A stretch of DNA of 41,305 nucleotides from Deferribacteraceae bacterium UBA6799 (GCA_002452335.1 DKFJ01000004.1:1-41305), one strand, 5' to 3'. Counted from the first letter of the stretch, positions 7,924-17,540 are shown. The notes: a model not told the origin generated them from the letters alone. Made by a program: numbers and translations.

Positions 7924-10836
7924 ATGAAGATTGGTCGAATGCTCAGGTATTTATTTTTTCTGTCTGCTGTGACACTTACATTTCTGGTATCCGGAAGCGT
8001 ATTTGCCGCACCTGATTTTTCTGCGGAAGAACTGAGCTATATCAGCCAAAAAAAGACGGTCTCCATAGGCGTTGTCGAAGGCAACGAACCCTACAGCTAT
8101 TACAAGAACGGGATGATCAGCGGATATTCAATAGATATTCTGAAGCAGGTGGAGGCTCAGTCCGGTCTGCACTTCAAACTTGTCGCCGGTAACTGGTCAG
8201 ACATATACAACTCATTCATTCAGGGAAATATAGACGCTCTCAACGAGGTTTCATACACCAAAGGGCGCAGTTCTTTCATGCTCTTCACAGAGCCATTTCA
8301 CGTTCGCAAAACTGTTTTTTTCACCAGAAAGGACATGGAACTGTCAAAAACATCACCCATCGAATCACTGAGAGGAAAAAAAGTCGGTATTCTTAAAGAC
8401 ATATACTATGAAGACGCCGTAAAAGCCACAGGACTGAATCTGGTGGAATACGCCAACTTCACCGAAATAATGAAATCTCTCGCCTTCGGCTGGACTGACG
8501 CCGTGATAGTCAGCGAGCTGAGCGGACTCTACATCGCCAGAGAAAACAGTCTCTCCAACATCAAGCCTGCCGGGTCTGTGGGTATTCCAGGCTTTCAGGA
8601 TGAGGATTTCCGCATCGGCGTGCACAAGAACGACAAATTACTTCACAGCATTCTGCTGAAATCACTGGCCGCCATACCGGACAACCAGATGAAAGAAACC
8701 CAGACCAGATGGGCTGTTTTCATGGGAAAAGAAGTGTCTGTAAAAGAGCTGTCTCTCACCGAGAAAGAGAAAGCCTTCATAGAATCGCACCCCACCGTGT
8801 CTATGGGTCTGCTGCCGGACTATCCTCCCTTCAGCTACATTTATAACAGCGGCGTGACCGGATATACCACCGATCTGCTGAAGATCATCAGCAGAAAGAC
8901 AGGGCTGAAATTCAGCTACAACGTGGACAGCTGGTCCAACAACCTGTCTTTATTCAAATCAAAAAAACTGGACGCCATAGCCAACATATCATACACGCCG
9001 GACAGGGCTCCATACACCCTGTATACCGAAGAATATTACAAGATACCCAACGTTGTCTTCATTCGTGACAACTTCAGCGGATACAAAAACCTGTCCAGCC
9101 TGATAGGAAAAAAGGTAGGAATAACACGAGACGTCTTCTTTAAAGAAAAACTGATAAGCACCCTCACCACGGGTATTGTCGAATATGACTCTCAGGACGA
9201 CATGATTCGTGACCTCTCCTTCGGAAAGCTGGACGCGGTGATAACATCACTGGTTACAGGCGACAGTATCATAAAAAAATATGCCCTTGTGAATGTCCGC
9301 ATAGCTGAACAGTTTCTCCAGCAGGGAGTGGGAATGGAAGACCTGCGCTTCGGCATCAGCCCGGCGCATCCGGAGCTCTTCTCCATATTCCAGAAGACCA
9401 TGAACAGCATCTCCCCCCAGGAAAAGATAAAGCTGGAGCAGACATGGCTGAATGTTAAGGAATATGACGCATCCGCAAACAAAGTCAGCTTTACCAATGA
9501 CGAAATAGCGTATCTCTCACAGAAGAAGTTGATACGCATGTGCATCGACCCCGCCTGGATGCCGTTTGAACATATAAACGAAGAAGGTGTCCACGAGGGG
9601 ATCGCCGCAGATTTCTTCGAACTGATGAAGCAGAACGCCAACATCAACATACTGCTCGTACCCACTAAATCATGGGCGCAGTCAATGGAATTTGCCAAAC
9701 AGAGAAAATGCGATCTGTTCTCGCTGGCGATGAAAACTCCGGACCGACTGTCATATATGAACTTCACAACGCCTTATCTGGTTGTGCCCACAGTGATAGC
9801 CACATCAGTCAACGATCCCTACATAGACGATATCAGAAATTATAAAGATAAAACCTTCGCCATGGGAAAAGGTTACGCCTTCACCGAGCTTTTCAAAAAA
9901 CTCTATCCCGAAATACATCTGGTGGAGACACCTACCAACGCCGAAGGCATCAGGCTCCTGCAGAACGGAGATGTATACGGAGTCATCGACACGATGGCGA
10001 CCATAGGCTATCAGATACGCCAGCAAAAGATCACGGATATAAAGATATCCGGACGCATGCCTTTCGATCTGGAACTGGCGGTAGCCGCCAGAAATGACGA
10101 ACCTCTGCTCAGAGATATTTTTCAGAAAATGGCGGATTCGATCAGCGAAGACCAGAAAAAAGAGATGATGAACAAATGGATGAGCATCCGATACGAGCAG
10201 GGATTCGACTACAGTCTTTTCTGGAAAGCCCTTGCCGGAGTTCTCTTTCTGCTCCTGATAGTGAGCTATTGGGGCAATAAAATGCGCAAACTGAACAAAC
10301 AGCTCCAGATAGCCAATATGAAGCTGAAGGAGCTCAGTGAAAAGGATTCGCTGACAGGTCTGTATAACCGCAGATATTTCTCCGCCACCGGCGAAACAAT
10401 TCTCGCTATCTGCCAGCGCAGCAGCATAAGATTCTCTATGGCCATACTGGATATAGATCACTTCAAAAAGATCAACGACACATTCGGACATTTAGCCGGC
10501 GACAAATGTCTTCAGGAGCTCGGTAATTTACTGAAATCTGAGTTCGGACGCCAGACAGACACCATAGCCAGATACGGCGGAGAGGAATTCGCTGTTTTCA
10601 CCACATCAGGTGAAGACGACTCTCTGTATAAAAAAATGGAAAAGATCCGCTCCAGGCTGGAGCAGACAATTATAAACGCCGACGGTATGGATATACACAT
10701 GACCGTCAGCGTAGGAATATACACATCTGTTCCGGACACCAGAATCACTCTGGACACCATCTTTAAAAACGCCGATGATGAGCTTTATAAAGCGAAAAAC
10801 GGCGGACGGAACAGAGTCTGTATTTATAAAGACTAG
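7924..10836 (+). CDS. Diguanylate cyclase with three tandem periplasmic SBP_bac_3 sensor modules
   Basis: Protein of 970 residues. A cleavable-looking signal peptide (1-29, V-F-A-A) leads to three successive solute-binding protein family 3 domains at about 36-265, 283-510 and 531-757. All three keep the Arg that holds the ligand carboxylate in this family (T-K-G-R, T-P-D-R, T-P-D-R). A membrane helix at about 765-787 and a short linker precede the GGDEF domain (about 810-970). The catalytic motif G-G-E-E-F is at 885-889, and an intact inhibitory site R-Q-T-D is at 876-879. The protein should sense small molecules, probably amino acids or other carboxylates, in the periplasm and make cyclic di-GMP inside. 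It has its own promoter. Its stop codon is shared with the opposing SGNH gene. Ligand identity is unknown. Confidence 0.94.
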   Translation: MKIGRMLRYLFFLSAVTLTFLVSGSVFAAPDFSAEELSYISQKKTVSIGVVEGNEPYSYYKNGMISGYSIDILKQVEAQSGLHFKLVAGNWSDIYNSFIQGNIDALNEVSYTKGRSSFMLFTEPFHVRKTVFFTRKDMELSKTSPIESLRGKKVGILKDIYYEDAVKATGLNLVEYANFTEIMKSLAFGWTDAVIVSELSGLYIARENSLSNIKPAGSVGIPGFQDEDFRIGVHKNDKLLHSILLKSLAAIPDNQMKETQTRWAVFMGKEVSVKELSLTEKEKAFIESHPTVSMGLLPDYPPFSYIYNSGVTGYTTDLLKIISRKTGLKFSYNVDSWSNNLSLFKSKKLDAIANISYTPDRAPYTLYTEEYYKIPNVVFIRDNFSGYKNLSSLIGKKVGITRDVFFKEKLISTLTTGIVEYDSQDDMIRDLSFGKLDAVITSLVTGDSIIKKYALVNVRIAEQFLQQGVGMEDLRFGISPAHPELFSIFQKTMNSISPQEKIKLEQTWLNVKEYDASANKVSFTNDEIAYLSQKKLIRMCIDPAWMPFEHINEEGVHEGIAADFFELMKQNANINILLVPTKSWAQSMEFAKQRKCDLFSLAMKTPDRLSYMNFTTPYLVVPTVIATSVNDPYIDDIRNYKDKTFAMGKGYAFTELFKKLYPEIHLVETPTNAEGIRLLQNGDVYGVIDTMATIGYQIRQQKITDIKISGRMPFDLELAVAARNDEPLLRDIFQKMADSISEDQKKEMMNKWMSIRYEQGFDYSLFWKALAGVLFLLLIVSYWGNKMRKLNKQLQIANMKLKELSEKDSLTGLYNRRYFSATGETILAICQRSSIRFSMAILDIDHFKKINDTFGHLAGDKCLQELGNLLKSEFGRQTDTIARYGGEEFAVFTTSGEDDSLYKKMEKIRSRLEQTIINADGMDIHMTVSVGIYTSVPDTRITLDTIFKNADDELYKAKNGGRNRVCIYKD

Positions 10837-11681
10837 TTCTGAGGATCTCTCAGAGGCGCTGGCGCAGAAGTGTCACCGCCGCTTTCGGCAGACGGCATAT
10901 CGGCGCTCTGCTCTGTCTGAACAGGTGCTTCAGCGGAAGTGTCCACAGATGTTTCCACCGGAACCTCGAACTGGGGAGCCATATATTTTGCCAGAGCTGA
11001 TCTCCATATCAGATATCCTTTAGAGTTCAGGTGCGTTCCGTCATAGCTGTAATCGCTGATCATAGCGCCGCCTTTCGACAGCAGAAAGTTGAGATCGATG
11101 TAATCTATACTGTTTTTCACAGCGTAGCTTTTCAGAAGGGTGTTCAGCTCCACCACCTGTTTGTTCACCGCGATATAGTTAGGGTTCTTATTACTAAGAT
11201 AAAGCGTAGACTGGATATGCGGTGTTATACCGCTCCTCTTCAGAAACTCTATTATCCTGACATATCTGTCATAGATGGCATCTGCGGTGTAGTGCTGAGC
11301 GATGTCGTTGATCCCGGCCAGCACGAAAACATGCTCCACTGTGGGACCTGCCACTGTGTCCAGCCTCTCCAGCATGCCTACCGTGGTATCTCCGGGGATG
11401 CCTCTGTTTATTATATCACCCCTGTGCATCAGCTCGTTCCAGTAGGCTCCCTGTGTTATGGAATCCCCCAGCATGACTATTTTCGCTATTCTGCTTCCGT
11501 TGTAGATATCATACATCTCTGTGTATCTCTCATAGCTTTTCGCGCGGGAGGGCATAGGCACCAGATCCGCCTGAGCCGCTTTGGTCTCTGCGGAGGTTTT
11601 TGCCGTCTGTTTCGTGTTTGTGGCGGCAAAGAGGGAAAGGGCAGAAAACATCATTATCAAGGCGATGACAATTTTACGCAT
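10833..11681 (-). CDS. Secreted SGNH/GDSL-family hydrolase
   Basis: Protein of 282 residues with an N-terminal signal peptide (about 1-20, ending L-F-A-A). All SGNH blocks are present: G-D-S with nucleophile Ser74, the block II Gly in R-G-I-P-G-D, G-I-N-D with Asn125 and D-G-T-H with Asp214 and His217. It should be an esterase, lipase or acyl/acetyl-esterase acting in the periplasm or at the surface. Residues from about 235 form a Pro/Ala/Glu/Ser/Thr-rich low-complexity tail without a domain. CGGAG lies well placed before the ATG. The gene ends on the shared stop tetranucleotide CTAG with the diguanylate cyclase gene and is divergent from the ArnT-like gene. The substrate may be an acylated glycan, but that is only suggested by the neighbouring glycosyltransferase. 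Confidence 0.9.
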   Translation of the reverse strand: MRKIVIALIMMFSALSLFAATNTKQTAKTSAETKAAQADLVPMPSRAKSYERYTEMYDIYNGSRIAKIVMLGDSITQGAYWNELMHRGDIINRGIPGDTTVGMLERLDTVAGPTVEHVFVLAGINDIAQHYTADAIYDRYVRIIEFLKRSGITPHIQSTLYLSNKNPNYIAVNKQVVELNTLLKSYAVKNSIDYIDLNFLLSKGGAMISDYSYDGTHLNSKGYLIWRSALAKYMAPQFEVPVETSVDTSAEAPVQTEQSADMPSAESGGDTSAPAPLRDPQN

Positions 11682-11763
11682 ATATTCTCCGAAAAGTTAG
11701 TGAGGCTGTCATATACCTTTTTTTTATAAAAATAAATAGGGATGTTTTAAAAGAACAATTATC

Positions 11764-11791
11764 TTGCGGACATGTCTATAAAAGGTATTAT
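11764..11791 (+). promoter_or_regulatory. Possible promoter of the ArnT-like gene
   Basis: TTGCGG (11764-11769), 16-base spacer, TATTAT (11786-11791), 29 bases before the ATG. The -10 box is good and the -35 box is weak. The 138-base divergent gap also holds a run of nine T at 11718-11726. I see no clear promoter for the SGNH gene on the other strand. Confidence 0.4.
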
Positions 11792-11819
11792 AGCGTATAG
11801 CTGAAATGCGTGAGGAAAT

Positions 11820-13286
11820 ATGGAAAACGCAAGCAGACGGTTCTTTTATCTATCTATTGCAGTTGTTTTTTTTAAGATATTCGCAGCCTATGCGCTCCCG
11901 CTGACAGGGGACGAGGCATACTTCATCACATGGGGCAGGACTTTTCAGCCGGGTTATTACGACCACACCCCCATGACAGGCTGGGTCATCTATCTGCTGT
12001 CGCATATCTGCGATTCATATGTTTTCTACCGCCTGGTCGTCATCGCCGCAGGTCTCTTCGCCGGATGGCTGATATATCTGGCGGCAAAAGAGTTTTATCC
12101 GAAGAACGCCGAGCTGGCGGCATATCTCTACCTGTTGTCTCCTGTTCATCTGCTGATACTGCCTTTTTCCAACGATATACTGCTTTTCATATTCTGCCTT
12201 ACAGCTTCGCTTATGTTTTATCTGGCGCTGAAGAGGGACAGCCTGATCATGAGCCTGACCGCCGGAGTCGTTTTCGGCTGCGCTTTTATGTCGAAATATC
12301 TGGCGTTCCCCGTTTTTCTGGCTCTGGTGCTGTATACCCTGATGTCCGCCCACAGGAGAAAACTGACGCATCTGGTTCTGTTCTCCCTGGCGGTCTCACT
12401 CTTTTTCCTTCAGAACATGTATTACAACTATACCCACTGCTGGAACAACATCATGTTCAACGTGATAAACCGAACGGCTAAAAAGCCTGATCTGGCGGCG
12501 AATTATCTCGGTTTTTTTCTTAAATCCCTCTACATAGCCACACCCTGGCTGATCTGGTATATGCTAAAAGATCTTCGGGTGAAAAATTTCAGAAAGTTTT
12601 TTCCGTCCGTCATGTTCATTGTGCCTGTGGTTTTCTATCTGCTCTTATCATTCAGAAAAAATATCGGTCTGCACTGGTTTCTGATCTGCGTGCCGTATAT
12701 GTTCATTCTGGCAGGCGGGCTGCGACAGGACAATCTTATAAAGTCTGTCAGATACAGCTTTGTTTTCACAGCCGCTCACGCTCTGCTGTTCGCCGCCGTT
12801 TTTCTGATGCCGGTGACTCTGCTGAAAGATCAGAAGTTTTACCCCTATGCCGCCGCCTACTCCGCACCGGAGCAGATATGCGGACAACTGAGCGACTTGG
12901 ACGGATACACCTTCGCCTCCACCCAGTATAATCTCTCCTCGACACTGAGCGTAATATGCACAAAAGACGTCCATGTGCTTTTCAGCACCTCAAAATACGG
13001 CAGACAGGAGGATTTCGATTTCGATATACGCAGTCTGGCGGGAAAAGACGCCGCAGTGATCTTCGCCGGAGAACCGGACGAGGATATTTTTAGATTTTTT
13101 GAAAAGACCGACGTGAGAAAATTCGATGTTCTCGACGCTCAGATGAGCATAGTTCTGGGACACGGATTCAGATACGATGACTATAAAACCTCATATCTGA
13201 CAGAGATCAGAGACAAATATTATAATTTCCCGTCATGGCTGAAACCGAAGAACTGCGCTTTCACCGAGAGATATTTTTCTGACTAA
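11820..13286 (+). CDS. ArnT/PMT-like integral membrane glycosyltransferase
   Basis: Protein of 488 residues with many membrane helices over residues 1-345 and a soluble periplasmic C-terminal part. The first periplasmic loop has the acidic catalytic pair of the GT-C family, Asp31-Glu32 in T-G-D-E-A-Y-F-I-T-W-G, and the following Y-Y-D-H-T-P motif (Asp48-His49), as in ArnT and PMT_2 proteins. These enzymes move a sugar from a polyprenyl-phosphate carrier to lipid A, protein or another glycan at the periplasmic face. Neither sugar nor acceptor can be read from sequence, and no arn operon is near, so I do not call it ArnT. TGAGGA is the ribosome binding site. Its TAA overlaps the stop of the converging kinase gene. 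Confidence 0.87.
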   Translation: MENASRRFFYLSIAVVFFKIFAAYALPLTGDEAYFITWGRTFQPGYYDHTPMTGWVIYLLSHICDSYVFYRLVVIAAGLFAGWLIYLAAKEFYPKNAELAAYLYLLSPVHLLILPFSNDILLFIFCLTASLMFYLALKRDSLIMSLTAGVVFGCAFMSKYLAFPVFLALVLYTLMSAHRRKLTHLVLFSLAVSLFFLQNMYYNYTHCWNNIMFNVINRTAKKPDLAANYLGFFLKSLYIATPWLIWYMLKDLRVKNFRKFFPSVMFIVPVVFYLLLSFRKNIGLHWFLICVPYMFILAGGLRQDNLIKSVRYSFVFTAAHALLFAAVFLMPVTLLKDQKFYPYAAAYSAPEQICGQLSDLDGYTFASTQYNLSSTLSVICTKDVHVLFSTSKYGRQEDFDFDIRSLAGKDAAVIFAGEPDEDIFRFFEKTDVRKFDVLDAQMSIVLGHGFRYDDYKTSYLTEIRDKYYNFPSWLKPKNCAFTERYFSD

Positions 13287-15820
13287 ACGTCTGTTCTGGG
13301 GATCCTGAGCGTGAACTCCGCTCCGCCGTCCCGATTTCTGAATGACAGCTCGCCGTTGAAGTGCTCATGTATGATCAGTTTGCTCATGTAAAGCCCGATA
13401 CCTGTCCCCTTATCCGGACCTTTTGTGGTGAAATACGGGTCGAATATCTTTTCCGATATGTCGTCAGCTATACCGCCGCCGTTATCGGAAACGGAAACTG
13501 TTACCTCTTTTTCGTCGCTGCTAATGGATATCTCTATCACTCCGTTCTTTATCTTTCTGGCGTGTATAGCGTCTTTCGCATTAGTAATCAGGTTCAGCAG
13601 CACCTGTGAAAACTCATTGGGGACGCCGCTCAGCACTCCGTCTCCATTGCTGCGCACATTAAGGGTGATGTGCTTGGCCAGCATCTGCGATGTTATCAGC
13701 TTCATAACATTCTCAACCTGCGCCAAAGGTGAAAACCGGGTTCTGATCTTGTCGGATTTATAAAAATTCCTGAAATCGTCTATGGTGGAAGACATGTAAT
13801 AAAGCTGTTCCAGACTTCTCTGCTGAAAAAGCTCCATATCCGCGTCATTCAGTCTTTTGTCCTTAAAATCATCGGTTATGTTCTGTATCATCAGCGCCAT
13901 GATGTTCAGCGGCTGACGCCACTGGTGGGCGATAGCGCCTATCATCTCTCCCATGGCGGCCAGTCTGCTCTGCTGCATCAGAAGCCTCTCCTGCTCTATA
14001 CGCAGATCAGTCTCCTCGCTCACCTTATTCTCCAGATTTGCGTTCAGCTCTTTCAGCTTCTCTTCGGCTATTATTCTCTCGGTTACATCGTTTACGACCC
14101 AGATATGAGTTGAGTCCGCTTCGCTTCCTATCCGTTTACCGGATAAATCCGCCCATATCAGGCTTCCATCCTTCTTTTTCAGCTGAATCTGTTTTCTGGC
14201 ATATCCGAATTTGTTGTATTCCTCAGACATCCGCAGATAACTGTGAAACGCCTCATAGGCTTCATCCGAGGGATGCACTATCGTCGCACTACGCCCGATC
14301 AGCTCCTCCACAGGATAGCCGAATATGCTCTCGGCGGCATTGTTCACCCACTCCACCACATCGCCCCTAACCTGAGCTATCACCACCAGCGAATTGTCAA
14401 GTATTGCCGCCTGACGGAGACTGAGCGCCACCAGCGCCTCTTCCGCCTTCTTTCTGCGGGTGATATCCTCCACAATGCAGATGAGGTACAGAGGAGTGCC
14501 CTTGCTGTCGAAAAAAGCGGAGACCGTAAGATTGGTCCAGATCATCGCGCCGTCTTTTCTCGCCACCACCTTTTCGGTGTCATAGGTGTCTATGCGCCTG
14601 TCGGTAAGCCTCATAACCATATTTTCAAATTCTTCATCATCCGGATTATGCGCCAGATCATGATATCTCATATTTTTCAGCTCGTGCTGGGAATATCCGG
14701 TTATAGCTGTCAGACAAGAGTTGGTCTTAATTATATTTCCGTCCAGGGACGCCATGGCGATACCCACCGCCGCCTGCTCGAAAGTCCTGCGGTATCTGTC
14801 CTCGCTCTCGTTGAACTTCTGCGCCATGTGCTCGGCTATTTCGAAGGCTCTGGTTCGGGTTTTGAGCACGATAAAGACCAGCATGGCAAGAAGAGACCCG
14901 GTGACAACACCGCCTATGAGTATTATCAGAGGTTTATTGAAGTCAAACTGTTTCATAAAAGAAGCGCCCGCGCTGAACTGCATCAGCCAGACACGCCCAT
15001 AGATATCTACAGGAACTGTATATTCATAGGGGCTGACCACAGCGGAAGCGCCGGACGAGCTGTACATCAGCCTGTCTTCTGCGTTGATACCGTCATATAT
15101 CTTCAGCTCCACTCCTTCGTATGAGGAGCCGAAGATACCCTCCATCAGCTTGTTCACACGGAACGGCGCGGCGATAAAGCCGTATATCTGTCCGTTGCGG
15201 TATATAGGAAGCGCCATCAGAACACCTGCCGGCGCTGATATCTCGTTGACCTCCTGTTTCAGTATCATCCTGCCGGACAGAGCAGTCTTTCCGCTCTTTT
15301 CCGCATAATCCAGCATGGCGGCCCTGATGGGCTCACTGTGCAGATCGAACCCAAGCACACGCAGATTCTCTCTGGTCTCCGGATACATATTATTAACGAT
15401 CACCATTTTGTCGTTGTAATGCTCCGGATGAATATCATAATCGTCTATTCCGGATGCTCTCATAGCGGCGATATGCTCTGCGGCTTCATCCTTTCTGACA
15501 ATTTTTGTGAACCCCACCGCCTGCATGCCCGGGAATTTATCCTGAAGTTTCAGTCTGGAGATATAGTTCTGCCACATATCTCTGCTGACTTCGTAATTAT
15601 TTGCAACATACAGCCCCTCTCCGCCCCTGAGCACCTGTTCATATGTGCTCATGCGGGAGACCACAGCGTTCATCATGTCTTTAGAGTTCAGCGTGAGTGT
15701 TTTGTTTATATCATTGCGCAGAGACTGATTGGACTCATTGTATAAAAATATCGAAAACACTAGAAATATAATAAAAACAAGATAAGGGACAAAATCAAAA
15801 TATTTGGTTAATTTATCCAT
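13283..15820 (-). CDS. CHASE-PAS-PAS sensor histidine kinase (H-Q-W-R-Q-P-L subfamily)
   Basis: Protein of 845 residues. Membrane helices at about 13-29 and 295-318 flank a periplasmic CHASE domain (about 75-265, with the M-Q-A-V-G-F and L-G-F-D-L-H-S-E-P motifs of the family). Two PAS domains follow at about 340-460 and 465-590, then a short coiled coil, the dimerisation/phosphorylation helix with His632 in A-I-A-H-Q-W-R-Q-P-L-N, and an intact ATPase domain (N-A-K-D-A, D-N-G-G-G-I, F-T-T-K, G-T-G-I-G-L). CHASE domains in other bacteria sense small organic ligands including cytokinin-like and peptide signals; the ligand here is unknown. No response regulator adjoins it, so it is an orphan kinase. 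It diverges from the DUF389 gene. The start M-D-K-L-T-K is the first ATG of the frame. Confidence 0.93.
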   Translation of the reverse strand: MDKLTKYFDFVPYLVFIIFLVFSIFLYNESNQSLRNDINKTLTLNSKDMMNAVVSRMSTYEQVLRGGEGLYVANNYEVSRDMWQNYISRLKLQDKFPGMQAVGFTKIVRKDEAAEHIAAMRASGIDDYDIHPEHYNDKMVIVNNMYPETRENLRVLGFDLHSEPIRAAMLDYAEKSGKTALSGRMILKQEVNEISAPAGVLMALPIYRNGQIYGFIAAPFRVNKLMEGIFGSSYEGVELKIYDGINAEDRLMYSSSGASAVVSPYEYTVPVDIYGRVWLMQFSAGASFMKQFDFNKPLIILIGGVVTGSLLAMLVFIVLKTRTRAFEIAEHMAQKFNESEDRYRRTFEQAAVGIAMASLDGNIIKTNSCLTAITGYSQHELKNMRYHDLAHNPDDEEFENMVMRLTDRRIDTYDTEKVVARKDGAMIWTNLTVSAFFDSKGTPLYLICIVEDITRRKKAEEALVALSLRQAAILDNSLVVIAQVRGDVVEWVNNAAESIFGYPVEELIGRSATIVHPSDEAYEAFHSYLRMSEEYNKFGYARKQIQLKKKDGSLIWADLSGKRIGSEADSTHIWVVNDVTERIIAEEKLKELNANLENKVSEETDLRIEQERLLMQQSRLAAMGEMIGAIAHQWRQPLNIMALMIQNITDDFKDKRLNDADMELFQQRSLEQLYYMSSTIDDFRNFYKSDKIRTRFSPLAQVENVMKLITSQMLAKHITLNVRSNGDGVLSGVPNEFSQVLLNLITNAKDAIHARKIKNGVIEISISSDEKEVTVSVSDNGGGIADDISEKIFDPYFTTKGPDKGTGIGLYMSKLIIHEHFNGELSFRNRDGGAEFTLRIPRTDV

Positions 15821-15858
15821 TACACATACCGCCTGCTCTGTTATATTAACATAAACGG

Positions 15859-15887
15859 TTTATTATTAGCAATAAAGGTTATATAAT
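15859..15887 (+). promoter_or_regulatory. Possible promoter of the DUF389 gene
   Basis: A perfect -10 box TATAAT (15882-15887) lies 17 bases after a poor -35 box TTTATT (15859-15864). The 106-base divergent gap is very AT-rich. On the other strand a possible kinase promoter, TTGCTA with an 18-base spacer and TAATAT, overlaps it. Confidence 0.4.
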
Positions 15888-15926
15888 TACAAAATATAGA
15901 GAAAACACGCCCAGCGGAGGTTTGGA

Positions 15927-17495
15927 ATGAACAGATTTGAACGGCTGCTCAGATATCTGAATATAGACAGCGACCCTCACCTGATAGAGGATCTGTACGC
16001 CCAGTCGGAGATGACCCGTTCCTACACCACTCTTCTGCTGCTGGCAAACTTCATAGCGCTCTTCGGGCTGATCACGGACAGTATCGCCGTTATCATCGGA
16101 GCGATGCTCATTTCGCCCCTGATGGGTCCCATTATCAGCTTCGGCTTCGCCTACATCACATCGGAAAAAAGGCTGATGAAACAGTCGCTTCAGACTCTGG
16201 GAAAGAGCCTTGTATATGTCATAGCGTCCGCTGCCCTGCTGTCATATCTCTCTCCGCTGAACGATCTGACAGGTCAGATTCTGGCGAGAACCAGACCTAA
16301 CCTTTACGACCTCTTCATCGCCGTCTTCTCCGGTCTGGTGGTGGCGGTCAGCTTTCTGTCAAAAAAGATAAACTCCGTCAGCACACTGACAGGTGTCGCC
16401 ATCGCTACATCCATCATCCCGCCTTTAAGTGTTGTGGGATTCGGCATAGGAACAGGCAACTGGCAGATATCCGTAGGATCATTCCTGCTTTTTTTCACCA
16501 ACTTCACCGCCATAGTTGCCACAACAGCCCTCAGCGGCATAATCTTCGGCTTCACATATTTCAATAACCTGAAGGATTTCGCTTATATCAAAAGAAAACT
16601 TATCACAATAATACTGATAATAGCCGCGGTCTCACTGCCGCTGTCATATACTCTTAAACAGTCCATCCAGATGCTCAAAATAAGACGGGTCATCAATCAG
16701 GCGGTATCGGAGATCCAGAACGCCACCGTTTTCAGCCTGACATACGACATGGATGACAAACGAAATCTGAATATCAGTCTGGCGCTGGCATCCGGCAAAC
16801 CCATAGCCAAACAGGAGGTAATGCTCCTGAAATCTGCCATCGAAAACCGTCTGGGCATCAAAAGCACTCTGACTGTGACTCAGGTGGCTCTGAAAGACGA
16901 CATAGTGAACAACAAGCCCGCCATAGTGCAGAAAACAGCTCCTCTTGCGCCTGTGGAGACAGTATCATCCACCGCAGTCAGCTTCCGCGCGAAAACAGAT
17001 GAAATGGTCGCCGGACTGTCCGATCTCCTGAGTCCTTATCCTGTGCAGAGCTATGAGATAAGCATGACCTCCTCAAAAAAGACCCTGCTGACACTGTATG
17101 TCAAAAAAGACTCCCCCTGCACTCAGCAGGAGACCGACATGCTCGCCAACTACATCAGGTCCGAATATAAATTCAACTCCGATGTCGCTGTTGTGGCTGA
17201 ACCGATATTCACCCCTCTGATCTACCGCCCGCAGACCACAGAACCCGAAGGCGGATTCCCGGACTTCAGCATCATAAAATCCGTAAGCGCTAAAACAGGC
17301 AAAGCCTTGCTGACGGTTACATGCTATCCGGAAAGCAGTCTGAAATACAGAGACAGGATGAGGGTGTCCGCAGACAGATTCGGAATGCTGAAAAAACATC
17401 TGGAAGAGAAATACGGCATACCGCCGGAATCCATAAACATGGTTACCTCACGAAACGCCGTAAAAGAACCGAAACTGGAAATAGCATTAAAATAA
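15927..17495 (+). CDS. DUF389 (TIGR00341) family membrane protein with a repeated C-terminal domain
   Basis: Protein of 522 residues. Residues about 30-245 are the DUF389 membrane core, with the hallmark motifs I-I-G-A-M-L-I-S-P-L-M-G-P-I and L-T-G-V-A-I-A-T-S-I-I-P-P-L and about six membrane helices. The biochemical role of DUF389 is not established. Residues 250-522 are soluble and contain what I read as three copies of a roughly 55-65-residue unit at about 266-318, 373-427 and 447-511. Each has a hydrophobic strand, a strand of the L-x-L/V-x type, then a helix with L-x-x-x-I and a final strand. GCGGAGG precedes the ATG. A strong hairpin follows the stop, shared with the converging EF-hand gene. 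The family call is firm and the repeat call is my own reading. Confidence 0.88.
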   Translation: MNRFERLLRYLNIDSDPHLIEDLYAQSEMTRSYTTLLLLANFIALFGLITDSIAVIIGAMLISPLMGPIISFGFAYITSEKRLMKQSLQTLGKSLVYVIASAALLSYLSPLNDLTGQILARTRPNLYDLFIAVFSGLVVAVSFLSKKINSVSTLTGVAIATSIIPPLSVVGFGIGTGNWQISVGSFLLFFTNFTAIVATTALSGIIFGFTYFNNLKDFAYIKRKLITIILIIAAVSLPLSYTLKQSIQMLKIRRVINQAVSEIQNATVFSLTYDMDDKRNLNISLALASGKPIAKQEVMLLKSAIENRLGIKSTLTVTQVALKDDIVNNKPAIVQKTAPLAPVETVSSTAVSFRAKTDEMVAGLSDLLSPYPVQSYEISMTSSKKTLLTLYVKKDSPCTQQETDMLANYIRSEYKFNSDVAVVAEPIFTPLIYRPQTTEPEGGFPDFSIIKSVSAKTGKALLTVTCYPESSLKYRDRMRVSADRFGMLKKHLEEKYGIPPESINMVTSRNAVKEPKLEIALK

Positions 17496-17504
17496 ATCAG
17501 AAAC

Positions 17505-17531
17505 GTGCGGGCAACATCCTGTTGTCCGCAC
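17505..17531. terminator. Hairpin between convergent genes, probable bidirectional terminator
   Basis: A 12-base stem, GTGCGGGCAACA (17505-17516) against TGTTGTCCGCAC (17520-17531), has one G-T pair and a 3-base loop. It sits between two converging stop codons. There is no T run on the + side; the - side reads into a moderately T-rich stretch. Rho-independent action is plausible but not certain. Confidence 0.65.
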
Positions 17532-17540
17532 ATTTACCGA

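Noticed and set aside
14243..15124. A 293-codon open frame on the plus strand
   Set aside because: It lies opposite the CHASE-PAS kinase gene and has no family features.
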